Positions 46,949 through 58,982 of a stretch of DNA of 64,000 nt are shown piece after piece; position 1 is the stretch's first letter; each line of letters opens with the position of its first letter. This DNA is from Paramecium tetraurelia (lineage: Eukaryota > Ciliophora > Oligohymenophorea > Peniculida > Parameciidae): the NCBI RefSeq assembly GCF_000165425.1, contig NW_001799032.1:111918-175917 (forward strand), given 5' to 3'. A program made the translations under genes and the position numbers. The notes under the pieces were generated by a model. The model was not told where the DNA came from. It did not search any database and saw only the letters and a program-made list of their open reading frames with translations.

Positions 46949-48893
46949 ATGGACAAATCTTTAGTAAACGAAATGGTTCAGATTAATGATTAGATCAAAA
47001 GGATAAAGGCCATAATTAGTAAGATTTAAGAAATCGTTTCTAGAATAATATACAGATTTTTATAAATTAATTTTTGGAGCCATTTAGAATATAGATGAGA
47101 GATTCAGTTTATAAGTTATTTAACAATAAGTTTCTGAATAATATGCCAATAAATTCTACTCTTTGAATTAGATAATTTCAGAATATGATTTGGAATACTC
47201 TTTGGACAAACAAAAATACAATAATTTGATGTACTTATGAATTAATATAAATTATATTGTTAAATATATGAAACAAACTCTTCCAGTGCTTGCCCATTTC
47301 GAAAAGAGTTCAGATGAAATTGCGAGTAATCTAAGTGATATTATACAATAGAATATTTTGCATTAAAGTATGGAAACAATTACCATATAATAAAACAATT
47401 ACAAAACCAAAGGAAATAAATTGAAACTCCTATGTTAGAGGCTAAAAGAACATTAAGGACAATAGAATAAGAATGTGATGGACTCAAGAGAAGCAATTCC
47501 AAATAATCAGAACGCATGAAAGCAACATCTACTTTCAATTTCTCTAGACCTGGTAGTTAATTTGATACATTCATTCAGAGTACTCAACATTTTGACTTAA
47601 ATTCTGGATAACTTCTGCTTTAGAATATCAAATAGATTATGGAGAGTTTGTCAACAAAAGAGGACCCTCCAAATTTCTAATTATATTGGGAATCCGTTTA
47701 TATGTTTAAATGGGAACAATATTTACTTTGTTTTGTCAGACCTTTAACACAAAAGATAATTTAAGAATCAATATTTTTGAGTGACATAGTAATTTCATTT
47801 ATTTAATGTTAAATGAAAGAAAATTTACTAAATAATTCTTAAGAGCATCAATAAGAAATGATAGTATTAACAAAACTTTTATTGGAAAATTTCTGTCATT
47901 TTTTAAAGAAAATATTGACACAAACTAAACAGTAGAATACTTTAGTTGTACAATTACAGACTAAAATTGATTTAATACTGTGTAAAAATAACCCTTGCAT
48001 CAGTTTTATTTAAGAATTAAAAAAGAATAATAGTTTCATCAAAACAATTATCGATAAGTTATTATAAAATGATAATCCTAATATATAGCCTGTAATTATT
48101 ACCTGTAGATATTAACTAAGTCAAATAAAGTCATTAGATATATAAACTAGTAGACCATAATTAGTTAATGCAATCTATTTATCAACTAGTGTTAGTTAAT
48201 AGCCAGAACAATATTAATCGCCTTTGAAAACCTTATTCAAAGTACCTCATTAATAATAATACGTGATGCACTTAAGATAGTCATACAGTAATTTAGAGCC
48301 AGTTGAAGTTCCATTTATTAAAACACCATTTCAGCACTCTTTATGTGTAATATTAGATCTGGATGAAACCCTGGGTCATTATGTATGAGATAGAATAATA
48401 AGTTTAGAATGATAAGATAGGCAAATTCATAAGGAGACCAGGATTGGTTGAGTTATTACAAGGTATTAAAGAACACTGTGAAATAGTGATCTTTACAGCT
48501 GGTTTGCAGAGTGTATATATATAATATATTATAAAGTATGCAGATCATGCGATAGCAGAGTTGTAATGTGATGAATACATAGATTATCGATTGTATAGAC
48601 CACACACTACTTTTAATGGGAACAATTTTGTTAAAGTAAATAAATAATGATTGGATTAGGATATAAGCAAAGTAGGTAGACCTTTGGAGAGAACAATAAT
48701 AGTTGACAATACACCTACAAATTATGAATAATAGTAGGACAATGGACTTTTGGTGTCAACATGGATTGATTAATAGGAGGACAAAGAATTGTTTGAGTTA
48801 AAGGATTTGATAATAAAAATAGCTTAGGCAAAAACTAAAGATGTGAGAAAAGCTTTGAAAAAATATAGAGATTACATCAGTAGACATAAGTGA
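46949..48893 (+). CDS. FCP1/NIF-type (HAD) protein phosphatase
   Basis: The C-terminal 170 residues form an FCP1-like domain: the DxDxT motif in VILDLDETLGHY, FIRRPGLVELLQG, IVIFTAGLQSVY, and VDNTPTNYEQQQDNG. Such enzymes remove phosphate from the CTD of RNA polymerase II or from SCP/Dullard substrates. Introns of 25, 25 and 24 nt lie at the start, just after the DxDxT motif and before DISKVGRPLERT. The N-terminal 400 residues are helical and Gln-rich. An in-frame TGA at 47238-47240 interrupts otherwise continuous coding sequence (NNLMYL stop INYIVKYM). Without recoding the catalytic domain would need a later start. Confidence 0.82.
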
Positions 48894-48923
48894 TTATAGA
48901 TATTGTGATAAATTAATGTTTGA

Positions 48924-49485
48924 TCAAGATCTTTTCTTTTTGAATGGGTTTTCATGAGTCATTTCAAAATAATTATCTACAAATTTAGTGATTTCACATT
49001 GTTGATTTGCGAAATTCTTAGTTGGTTTATAGACATTCTAAAATATAATGTAATTTACTAATTAGTTGGCAAACCAACCGATTTCTTGATTTTGTGTCAT
49101 TGGGAAATTGTATTTTTATCTTGGGATCTGATTTCTCAATTCCAAAGTCTTCTCTAATTTTTGATTTGAGAATGCCTCTTCAACTGGATCATCCGTGTAT
49201 GGATTTCCAAAGATATCATTATCCTTCTCTTTTCTAGAAGATTGATGCGATTGAGGTTCTTGGAATATCACAATGATATATACTTATATGATTGGGTTTT
49301 TCAGCTAGAATTACAACTGAAATGAATAAGAATTAATAAATACCTCTATTGGGGTTCAATTGAAAATGTTCGGTTCTATTCTTATCAAAGAATTTCATTT
49401 CGTTTCTAATGTTTTCACTAAACACTATGTCCTTATTTACCACTTGGCCAGGGTCTGGCTGTTTCAGTTATTTCTTTTATGCCAT
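48924..49485 (-). CDS. CFAP144/FAM183-like axonemal protein
   Basis: About 168 residues after two introns (27 nt and 25 nt). Recognisable phrases are NEMKFFDKNRTEHFQLNPNR, the middle block DNDIFGNPYTDDPVEEAF, and YNFPMTQNQEIGWFANQLV, which resembles the YxxPxTxxQEIGW signature of FAM183/CFAP144, a microtubule inner protein of cilia. The protein ends in a basic tail (PFKKKRS). The assignment is by memory of the signature and should be read as probable. It converges with the phosphatase gene (30-bp gap). Confidence 0.55.
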
Positions 49486-49500
49486 TAATTTATTAAAAAT

Positions 49501-51294
49501 ATGAATAAATAGGTTTTATCGTTCATTACTTAAAACCAAAACAAATATAGCTACATTCATTTATTAGATAACATCCTAAGTATTCAACCTATTAACAATC
49601 AACAGTTTTTGATTTTACAAAAGAATAAATTGGACTTACTAACTTTACCAGCTCAATTATAATAAATTATTGATTTTGATTGTGAATTCGAATTCTTGGA
49701 TTGTTTAATTTAAGAAACAGAAATCCTCTATATTTTATAATCCTTGCCAAGTAATTCAATTAGTTACTGTAGATTACAAATTATTGTTATTAATATACAA
49801 TAAAAACGAATAGAAACTAAAAGTATTTCAACGAGAAAGTAATGAGAGTCTATCCAAAATCAAAATGATTCAAATCATTGATACTGAGTAGTTGATATAC
49901 AATGCAATTCTTATTAAAAATGAATAAGTATGCTTACTAACTCAAGGTAGAAACAATCCATTTTGTCTTAGGATTAAACAACTTGACCATTGATATCTGC
50001 AGTGAAATTTAAAACCCTATCGATATTTATAGAATTAATGCATAACTACTTTTACTTTTAACCAAAAATTCAACATACATAATCAATAATCAAATGGAAA
50101 TCACATTGATTAATTTGCCAATTCCTATTAATAATATCCTTTAATCATTAACAATTCAAAATTAGCATTACATTCTATCTAATAGAACACTTATACGATT
50201 TGATGAAACATCCTACACTCTCTATGAGAATCTCATTGATGGAATAACACTTTATGACCAAAATTTGTATCTATTTTATTATAATGATCAACAATAATTG
50301 TGTTTATCCAATATCGATGGATAAATTTTAATCAAATTGGATTTTCACTAAAAGATATCCAATTTAAATATTGTCAATCTATAGTCATTATTAATAAAAG
50401 ATTAACAAGATTCTGGATATTTGATATTTCAACCAGATTTCAAAACAATCTTATAATAATATTTTAGATTAGATGATTTCAAAGATCAATAGTAATAATA
50501 GTAATAATAATAATAATAGTAATAATAAATCACTTAAGAATAATTATTTAATCTTAATAAAACTCAAAGGTATAAATAAAATATAGATGATATGATAAGT
50601 ATCAGTCTTAAATATAGCTATATCTAATTGTTGTTATTGATGTGTGCAAGAATAAGGGTTTTTAGAGAATTCTTTATTCATATAGATAAAATGTCTGAAA
50701 ATGGAAATGAAAAAGAATTAAGAAATTTATTGGACATCAAAAAGATTAAGAAATGTGAATGCATAGAAAATGATTAAATAATGGAAGAGTTGATTGAAGA
50801 ATGCCTTTAATATAAAGACAAGAAAATATTTATTTATTTTTAAAAACTTTTTATAGAGAATCCCTTATACGTCAGTGATCACTACTATTGTCAAATATTA
50901 TAGTGTGAAATCAACAGAGTCCTCTATCAAAATGCTGGCTTAGAAATGCCAATCATTCCAAGTTATGCATTTAAAAGAGTGACCAATTATATTATGTTTT
51001 TATAGAAGGCAAAGATTGTATTTATTTAAGATTTATTTGTAAAGAAGGAAAAACAATTATAATTGTAATAATAAAATATGTATTTTTAGAATAAAAAAGG
51101 GTATGATAGGAAATGCAATGTAATGTTATGAGTGTTTGAAACCAATTTCATTTTCAGTCCAGAATAAGAATTAACAACAATAAGAAAGCAAAATAGTAAA
51201 GTATATGGATTGTTATCATGCAATACATAAATAATGTGTATAGATGTAGCATGAATGTAATTATGAGAATAATAAAAAATTGTTTTAATTTTGA
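49501..51294 (+). CDS. RING-ended Vps-like protein (HOPS/CORVET candidate)
   Basis: Three introns of 22, 25 and 25 nt give one continuous frame. The N-terminal half is made of repeated short strands (KLLLLIYNKNEQKLKVF, LIRFDETSYTLYENLI) compatible with a beta-propeller. A Gln tract coded only by TAA/TAG sits at 50488-50530. A helical region follows (ELIEECLQYKDKKIFIYFQK, ENPLYVSDHYYCQILQ). The C-terminus holds a RING-like cluster: CYECLKPISFSV, then MDCYHAIHKQCVQMQHEC. Propeller, solenoid and terminal RING in this order is the layout of Vps8, Vps18, Vps41 and Vps11. Which one, if any, is unclear; the protein is short for the family. Confidence 0.5.
50488..50530 (+). repeat. TAA/TAG run coding for poly-Gln
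   Basis: An in-frame run of about 14 glutamine codons, all TAA or TAG and none CAA or CAG, in the Vps-like gene. Confidence 0.85.
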
Positions 51295-51301
51295 TAACTA
51301 A

Positions 51302-52285
51302 TCATAATTCGAAAGAGTCATTTTAAATATTAGTCTTACTTTCATTCTCAGTTAATGGAAAAATCCAATTGATATAAAGTGAACCAAAGAGTTCTTTAAA
51401 ATTGTCTACCATTCTTGACTTTCGAAATGGATTGTCAGTTTTCATTTCTTCTATGTGAAATTCAACCGTTGTCACATTTCTTGCAATATAATATAGGTGA
51501 AATGACAGAAGAGTTCCCATAGAGATACAAAGAAGTAAACATGTAAATGCACGCATTTGGCAAAGAAACTTTGAATTTCCTTTAAGTGAAGTTTCAATAA
51601 ACAGTTCAAAGGTAATGAATATAACACATTATGACATACAGAGCAACGCATAGATTATGAATTAGCAAAAAACCTATGATTTTCATATCAATTCAATTAT
51701 TAACCCATAAACAATGATGATCCTATTGAAGCAAATTGAAAATACCATTCTTAAAACACATTTATTACATTCTTTACAATGATCAGTTCTAGGTTATTTA
51801 ATATTTTTCATTTGAAACAATAGGAATCAAGTTACATAGCTTAAATGATGTCACTAAATGATATGATGTTAAATTGGATTACAATATTTCATCTTCTCCA
51901 TCAATTGCTAATTCATGTTTCTTCATCAAATTTTGTTTATTTTTCTTGAATGATTTTTGAATGTTTTTTAGTTCTGTTCTTGATTTCTTCTAATGTATGC
52001 TCCTGATAATTTTTGGCCTAAGTTTAGGTCGATTTTAATACCAAATGAGGGAAAGGATAACCAGGGGATTGAATTTGAGCTTGAATGTAGGCCCAATGAA
52101 TTATTATGTAGATAAGTGTGAATTCTATTCCAATGAAATTTGTGGATCCACTATTCTATACTAATTATAAATATGATACATTGCTATATCTATAAGGTAA
52201 ATAATGAAATACAAATACATAATACTCACTGAAGATGATAGACAAAGATCACAGAAAATATGCCTTTAGGATTTTAAAATTTCAT
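51302..52285 (-). pseudogene. DHHC palmitoyltransferase gene with damaged core
   Basis: The C-terminal part is well preserved (FHLYYIARNVTTVEFHIEEM, then TDNPFRKSRMVDNFKELFG). The Cys-rich domain reads RTDHCKECNKCVLRM, a 23-nt intron, then DHHCLWVNN, so the catalytic DHHC is intact. The next residue should be cysteine but the codon is TGA, and the following GxxNxRxF region needs two one-base corrections (near 51740 and in a T6 run) to read through into the third membrane span. The N-terminal spans are visible (GIEFTLIYIIIHWAYIQAQI). Either the gene is decaying or this stretch contains sequencing errors. Confidence 0.6.
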
Positions 52286-52298
52286 AAATTAATATTAA

Positions 52299-53542
52299 AT
52301 GGACCCAAAATAAAGAAAAGATCGTTCAACATCAAGGGATAAAAAGAAAACAAATAAAAAATAAACACAGTATAGTTATGGATAACTAAAGTATGTATTC
52401 GTATAGATTATAAGATTTGGTGAAGTACAAAGTAAGTCAAAAAAAATATCATTAAAAACATTCTTTGGAAACCCTGAATTTGAAATCTTTTGTTTGAGAT
52501 TTGATTTCGAGGATCAACTCATAGCAGCTGGTTGTTCGGATGGAACAGTTAAAGTTTTTAACATCGTGTCTGGTAAAGTGAAAGCAGCAATATTAAAGGG
52601 AAACTGGCATTTAATTTATAAGGATCATCAGAAGGAGGCTAGTCCTACAACTGCAATTAGCGTGGAGAAGAGATGTAGCCAATAAAGCCAAAAGTGTGTT
52701 TTTATCAGCGAATTCTGATGGCTCCCTTATGATGTGGCAAGCACAAACAGGAAAGCAATTATTTAGGACAGTAGAATAGGGCAACCAATTATTGGCCTTA
52801 GATATAAGATCAGACGGAGATCAATTTGCTACTGCAGGCAAAGATTTTAAAGTTATTGATTTAGAATGATTATAATAGATACGTGTTTACGACGATGAAA
52901 AGAAGGAAGTAATCCACACTTTTGATAAGGCTGATTAGTATAATCATTATTCATACAAGCAATCAACCAGGCCATTAGAACAGAATCTTTGCACTTAAGT
53001 ATTTGGAAGAAACACCCAATATTCTACTCTCTGGTGGATGGGATGGCAATCTCCTGATCTGGGATCTTAGAGATCACAAATCTGTAGGAACTATCTACGG
53101 TCCTAATCTTTCTGGAGATAGTTTAGATTTTAGGTATCCACGTATACATTATAATTTAGAAATGGTTAAATACTGACTGGCTCTTATAGAACAAACAATT
53201 AGGTATAATTATGGGACTTTGGCACCAGATCACTGATTTAGGAGATATAGTGGGATAAAAATAATAACAACAGTGATTTTTATGTCTATTCGTGTTAATT
53301 CAGTAAAATCAATGGAGACACTATATTGGCTGGCAGCAGTGGCAAATAGGAACTGAAATTGTTTGATATTAATAACTAATATTAAACTTGTGGTTACATA
53401 CAAGATTTGTAGGAAGGTAAAAAGAATCCAGAAATCTTTATTAGGTGTTTATTGTGTTGACTATGGAAATAAAAGTAATAAATTTGCATTCGGTGGTGGA
53501 GAAGGTGTAGTCTACATATGTTCATTGACTAATTCAAAGTGA
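52299..53542 (+). CDS. WD40-repeat protein
   Basis: Starts MDPKQRKDRSTSRDKKKT; the gene begins 13 bp from the divergent DHHC gene. WD repeats are clear: IAAGCSDGTVKVFNIVSGKV, FLSANSDGSLMMWQAQTGKQ, FATAGKDFKVRVYDDEKKEV, LLSGGWDGNLLIWDLRDHKS, ILTGSYRTNNQVQLWDFGTR and ILAGSSGKQELKLFDINN. The last reads FAFGGGEGVVYICSL. Introns of 24, 27, 22, 26 and 28 nt are supported by repeat continuity. One extra base seems present near 52668. Seven blades are likely. The partner is unknown; similar proteins exist in ciliated protists, but I cannot name it. Confidence 0.8.
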
Positions 53543-53568
53543 TGAAGTATTAATAATATATTTAAATA

Positions 53569-54879
53569 ATGAACCCTTAATAATTAATTGAAAATTTAAA
53601 CGATATCTTACTGAGCGATTTCTTCAGATATATAGAAGTTTTGGGAAAGGGAAGTTTTGGAATTGTGGTTGCAGCTCATAGTTAAGAACTAGATAAAGTT
53701 GTTGCTATTAAAGTATTAACTAGTAAAAAACTAGATAGCACAATATTTCGAAAAGGAAAATGAATCATCTCTCTTGTAAGAATGTACTCATCCAAACATT
53801 GTTAAATTGTACAAGGTGAGAGTTATTACTTAAGCACTATTAGGTTTTATTTGCTAATAATTTCATATATCTAATTATGGAAAAACTGAATGGAACCACT
53901 CTAGATGTAATCTTGAAAGAACAGAAACTTGATGAAATTCAAATAAGGAACATTATGCTCTAAGTATTAAATGCCTTAGCTTTTTTACATCGCAAAGGAA
54001 TCATACATAGAGATTTAAAGCCTGGTATTTTTAAATACTAAATAAGAAAATATATTTATCTCAAATGGCAATCATGTAAAATTGATTGACCTAGGCCTAG
54101 GATATCAAATTGTGTGCAGAGGCATCATAGGCTAACAAGTTGGAACTCCATATTATATTGCTCCTGAACTAATTAATGGCTATGAATAAACGCAAGTAGT
54201 TTATTAAAATTAACAAAGGCTCTTGACATCTTTTCTCTTGGAATAATATTCTATAAGATGTTATGCAACAATTAGCATCCCATTTGGACTGAAGGATAAA
54301 CTAAAAAGGAATATTACAAAGTCCTCTCTAGTGATTTTCAAATCAACTATCCATCACATCTCTCAGAGTATACAGAATTAATAATATTTAAAGGATGGCA
54401 AAGGATTTCATCAAAAACACTATTACTCACAGTCCAATTGATAGAATGACAGCTGAATAATGCTTGGAACATCCATGGTTGTTAGGTGAAGAAAGAAAAT
54501 CTCATCCAATTACAAATAAAGAAATTATTTAAAGATATAGGTTTATCTAAAAGTTTTAGCTAGTATATAAATTTAATTATGTTCTTAGATAGTAAAGGCA
54601 TTGTAGATGACTAAGATATTCAAATAACAATGTTTAGAAGGATGTTCTTATCTGAAATCTCAGAACTCTGATGAAATCTATGAGATACTACTTAATGAAG
54701 ATGCTCCAAAAACATAAAGAGTTCACACAGAAACACACATTATTGTTCGTCCTTAAAAGTCTTACTACAAACCTAAGAGTTTGAAGACGATTCAACTGAC
54801 AAAAGAGACATCCTCATAAGATCTGGTGCCTATCAAAAATAAAATGCTGAATTCTAATCGATGCTATAGTAAATATTGA
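53569..54879 (+). CDS. Ser/Thr protein kinase with DLG instead of DFG
   Basis: Kinase motifs: VLGKGSFGIVVAA, VVAIK, IYLIMEKLNGTTLDVIL, catalytic loop IIHRDLKP followed after a 22-nt intron by ENIFIS, then LIDLGLGYQ (DLG replaces DFG), VGTPYYIAPELI and LDIFSLGIIFYKML. The domain ends TAEQCLEHPWL. Introns of 22, 28, 22, 23, 26 and 26 nt fit. The C-terminal 120 residues are polar and Ser/Thr-rich. The gene lies 26 bp after the WD40 stop. DLG kinases can be active; the family is CAMK-like. Confidence 0.83.
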
Positions 54880-55064
54880 TATAAATTACTTTAGATTTAA
54901 CATCTAGATATAAATCCTCTTTCGATATATAATTGCCAAAAGTCAATAGTTAAAAGAAAATTCATTTCTAATTACCTTCAATCTCTCCTTAACAAACTAG
55001 ATAGTCTAGCTTTATTTTTAGATTGTAATGATTTCTTTTTGCATAAATATATTTATATTTAAAT

Positions 55065-56401
55065 ATGAATAACTAATTTTATAATTAAGACTCGTTAGCA
55101 TTTGGTTCACCTTAGCCAATATCTTAGCTTAAGCAATCAAAAACAATAAAATTTGAAAATGTTTATATATCCATCGATTATTACAAAAGGTACTGTTATT
55201 TATACAATATTTTACTTTACGACAAAAATAATATATTCGAATGTCTAATTCAAGGAAGCTTCAAAAAAAGTTTAGCAATAGAAAATAGAATCTGTCTAAA
55301 AAGTTCGTCCTTCAAGTGCTTAGTAGCAAGAGAAGTTCAAACCTTCGTGGAATGATAAGGTTGAATCTAATCCAAAACAATTTGATAATTTGAAGAAGAA
55401 TGAAATATTCAAAATTGAAAATAAATTGCAAAAAGAAAAATTGAAAGAGAAAAGGAGAATAAAAAAGATAATTAGAAAATCCACCTCCTGCTGCAGTTAA
55501 ATCATATACAACTATAAAAGATATTGAATAAGTGATTGACAATTGTAATTTTTATTATCTTAATTAGAGTAATATAAGAAGGATGTTTCTGAAATGAAGA
55601 AATAGAAGAGAGAATTAGAATAGTTATAATGGATGATAGACAAAGAGAAGAAATTGAAAGATGAGTAAAATAAACAATTTGAAGAATAATTAAAACAGTT
55701 AAAAACCTAAAAACATCCTGATTTGGCCCAAGATATAATGAATGCTAAAAAAAGGGTATGGAAAATAAAGAATCGCCATGTAAAACAAAAGAATAAAAAA
55801 AAGGGATAAATAAAAGTCAACTGAAAAAATGTAGATGATATCTATGTTGAACCACAATAAATAATTATCCTGTTTGGAAAGATGGAATTCACTTAATTCA
55901 TTATAAAGCCAAAACACCATTTTTACCTGGAGAATATAATTAAAATGATTTGGACTTAATACCTCAAAGCAACCTTAATAATAAGTAAGGATTGATGATA
56001 ATAAATTCAAAAATGAATTAATTGAAATTAAAAAAAGAGAATTGCAAAGACAACATCACTTGGATACATTAATAGATAAACATTAGTAGTTGTTAAAATC
56101 TGAAGCTCAAAATCCAAATAAATATTACAAAGAAATCAATTAGAAATTGGATAAGATCAAAGGAAAAGTAGATCCACTATTTAAGAAAATTGATAGTGTC
56201 CAAATTGAATATCCTTTTACCGGACATCTGTTAGCAAGAGGAGTCTCTAAAACGATATAAATGCTTGATCAAGTCTATGAAATTTCTTTTCAATATATAG
56301 AGTTTGACTTTGTAACAATCGAATTTTACTATTTAGTATATTATTAATAAAATCAAAGAGCATTAATAAGTAAATTCTATATTTAGAGATTACTTTATTG
56401 A
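55065..56401 (+). CDS. Coiled-coil protein, several unresolved frame changes
   Basis: Coding character is strong but broken into pieces. They are SNVQFKEASKKVQQQKIES, a Lys/Glu helix to KEKRRIKK, a PPPAAVKSYTTIKDIEQVID segment leading through a 23-nt intron to KKDVSEMKKQKRELEQLQWM, a YPVWKDGIHLIHYKAKTPFL block, and a final helix (KRELQRQHHLDTLIDKHQQL) ending near GHLLARGVSK. Some borders are good introns, others look like one-base slips. The YPVWKDG and FLPGEYN phrases may belong to a conserved ciliary family, but I cannot name it. Start and stop are approximate. Confidence 0.5.
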
Positions 56402-56979
56402 ACAGAAATTGAAACTTTACTGTATTATTATTTTATTAAGTAATTATTAATTTTATTGAGTAAACTTAATTGATTATTATGTTGAAGTCAGTCATGCCTT
56501 AATTAAAATAGTTTCGTGAAAAATCATATATATTTAATGATAATTTAGAAATAGAAATAAAATTAAATAATTTAATTTTAAAGTGCTATTATTAGAGGTT
56601 GCTATATTTCTTATTAATTAAAGTTACAGAATGAATTAGATCTAAATAAACAGTTTAGATCATTATTGTTTGAAAAAAATTATTTACTAAGAATAGAGTT
56701 TCTCCTTCTTTTAAATCCTTTTCTAATTCAGAGTTGTAATACAGATGTTAGAACATTCAGATACATTGGATATGAAGGTGAAATAAAAAATATATTTTGT
56801 TTAATGATTTTTAATTTAACAAAAAAAATTAATTAAATGTAAGGATCTGAAAGTGTTTGCTATTGAAGCATATAAGGTTATACAATTTGTTTTCTAGAAA
56901 TATAATTAATTTTAATTTGTCATGAGTTTATTAATGAAATTAAGGAAGAATATAAATTAAGAGGAACAAAAATGTAGTC
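56402..56979. other. AT-rich region with a possible 5' exon
   Basis: Mostly featureless, but around 56690-56780 a plus-strand frame reads FLLLLNPFLIQSC then NTDVRTFRYIGYEG, like a signal peptide followed by a secreted protein. I could not connect it to the downstream frame with an acceptable intron. Confidence 0.35.
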
Positions 56980-57981
56980 CTGTTACAAAAACGATATGCA
57001 AACTCAGTAACATATATATTGATATACATATCAGAATAAAGAGATACTCAACATTAAATATCAAATAAAGTTGTTCTTCCTATTCTTACGGTCCCAAGGC
57101 CCCTTTCTACGTTTATTAAATCAGCAGTTGAATTAAAATTATCATTGTCATGTCCGCAGGAGCGTTGTTTAGGCGGTTTAAGAGAAAATCCATGCACATA
57201 CAATTATAAAGTTTGTAGAGTTGATCAATATGCTGACTTGTTCTTTTTTAGCTTAGAACAATATGATAGAGATTAATTCTCAAAGTAATAGGTATGTTAG
57301 CTTATAAAAAACATGAATGATCAATATAGTGAGTAAGCATTAGAATGTGTCGAAAATAGATTTAAGATTCTTGACAATTTTAAAGATTAAACATTACTAT
57401 CAGAAAATGAATTACTTGAATTAGAAAAAATTGTATCTCAATATCCTTTCTAATGCACAATCTAAAATGTTAATCAACTCAATAGTGTCTTATCATAAAG
57501 AATTCTAAATTAAAAATTTCTGGATGTAATGGGTATAACAAAAGATATGATGTTTGACCATTTAAAGGAAACACAAGCTTTACCAACTATTTTCAATTTG
57601 GATGGAACCTTAAAAAATTGGTGCGAACTTGCTAAATATTCTGTGGAAGGTAGAGAATACTTTGATTTTTATTTAAATACCTATGAAGGGGCCTAATACA
57701 AATGTAAAGTTGAATAGAAATAGATCTTTAAATAATCATCTCTAGACCCGAATTAAATTATATTTATAGAGTTCCGAATTATTCATATTGATCCTTCCTC
57801 AATGAAAAGTTTGTACAGATAAGAAAGAATTCTTAAAAATCATGCTGAATACTTTAATCTTAAGAATAGTGATTTAGTCTTAAATTAATTTAAAACTCAA
57901 ACAAACTATTTGGATGCCAAAAATTACAAAATAACACGACCTTGCGGACATAAAAAAATTGATAAAATTATTCCATCTTGA
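56980..57981 (+). CDS. Unknown protein, start not found
   Basis: A long plus-strand frame ending at TGA 57979-57981. No ATG lies near its 5' end, so it probably continues an upstream exon, perhaps the signal-peptide-like segment near 56690. It contains spaced cysteines (LSLSCPQERCLGGLRENPC, then YKVCRVDQYADLFFFSLEQY) and later a globular-looking block (LDVMGITKDMMFDHLKE, NLDGTLKNWCELAKYSVEGR, FDFYLNTYEGAQYKCK). The end is basic (PCGHKKIDKIIPS). TAA and TAG occur as Gln within it. No family recognised. Confidence 0.5.
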
Positions 57982-58053
57982 TTTGTATCTAACTATTTTA
58001 TGATTTTCTTAATACATATATAAATCAAATAATTTTATCAATAAATTTTTACA

Positions 58054-58930
58054 ATGTAACATACCAATAATAAAGCAAAAAAGTCCTACTCTTTTTCTAA
58101 AGCAAAACGGTTTTCGTAAACAAATACAAAGTAGGCTCATTTATTAATTAGACTAGTTACATCACTGCTAATTACAATATTAATAGAAACCTAAATAATA
58201 GGGGTCATTCTATTGGGAAAGGTCCTAGATCTGATTTTACTAAATCCTTCAGCAATGCTCCTCCTCCAACATAATATATCATCTCAGGTCTCTTTAATCT
58301 GCCTAAAGAGAAAGGAATTACATTTGGCATTTCAAGAGATGTTTAACATATAAATTAATATTCATAATAGAAGACCAAAGAATTAGGGTATATTACTTAA
58401 GGAATTCAGAGAAATCCTGGAGTAGGCAATTATAATTGTTCTTATTGCTATGATCCAAAAATATAATACACTATGAGACCAAAAACATAATCTAATTGGT
58501 TACCTAGTAATATATTGATACAGAATTAGATTTCTTATAGGAGTAAAACTTGGAATGCATTCCTGGGCCAGGGAAATATGATTCTACTGATATTGATTAA
58601 ATGGGTTAGACTATTTATGCTAGATATAGAAGTTCCAGATGTTCCAAAATAGGCAAAGAGGAACGATTTTAAAAAATAAGTAGTTAAGAAAATAATTTAG
58701 GACATAGTAGTCCAGGTCCAAATACATATAAATAAACAGATGGTCTAAACGATTCTGGGTTGTATTTTGAATCAAAACATCGTGGTCAAGGAAAGAGAAT
58801 TATTTGTAAGGAACCAAGACGAAGCTTTATAGATCAGATCTATTAAAGGAAACCTTATGATTAGAAATTCTTAAACCACTCAAACAGAGCTTTAGATTCT
58901 CAAATTAAGCTATATGAATCAGAATATTGA
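58054..58930 (+). CDS. Sperm-tail PG-rich (SHIPPO) repeat protein, ODF3/CIMAP-like
   Basis: The protein shows several spaced Pro-Gly motifs: SIGKGPRSDFTKSFSNAPPP, RNPGVGNYNCSYCYDP, ECIPGPGKYDSTDIDQMG and SSPGPNTYKQTDG. The last two fit the STPGR consensus PGPGxYxxxD. Such proteins bind ciliary doublet microtubules. Introns near 58128 and 58505 (23 nt) are needed. The tail is basic (GQGKRIICKEPRRSFIDQ). It is the second axoneme-type gene in this part of the window. Confidence 0.75.
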
Positions 58931-58982
58931 TTTCAGTTAGTTATAGTTTTACAAATTAATTCAATATAAATATCATTTGATT

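Noticed and set aside
54880-55064. Extra exon between the DLG kinase and the coiled-coil gene
   Set aside because: Frames are short and AT-driven; the kinase stop is well supported.
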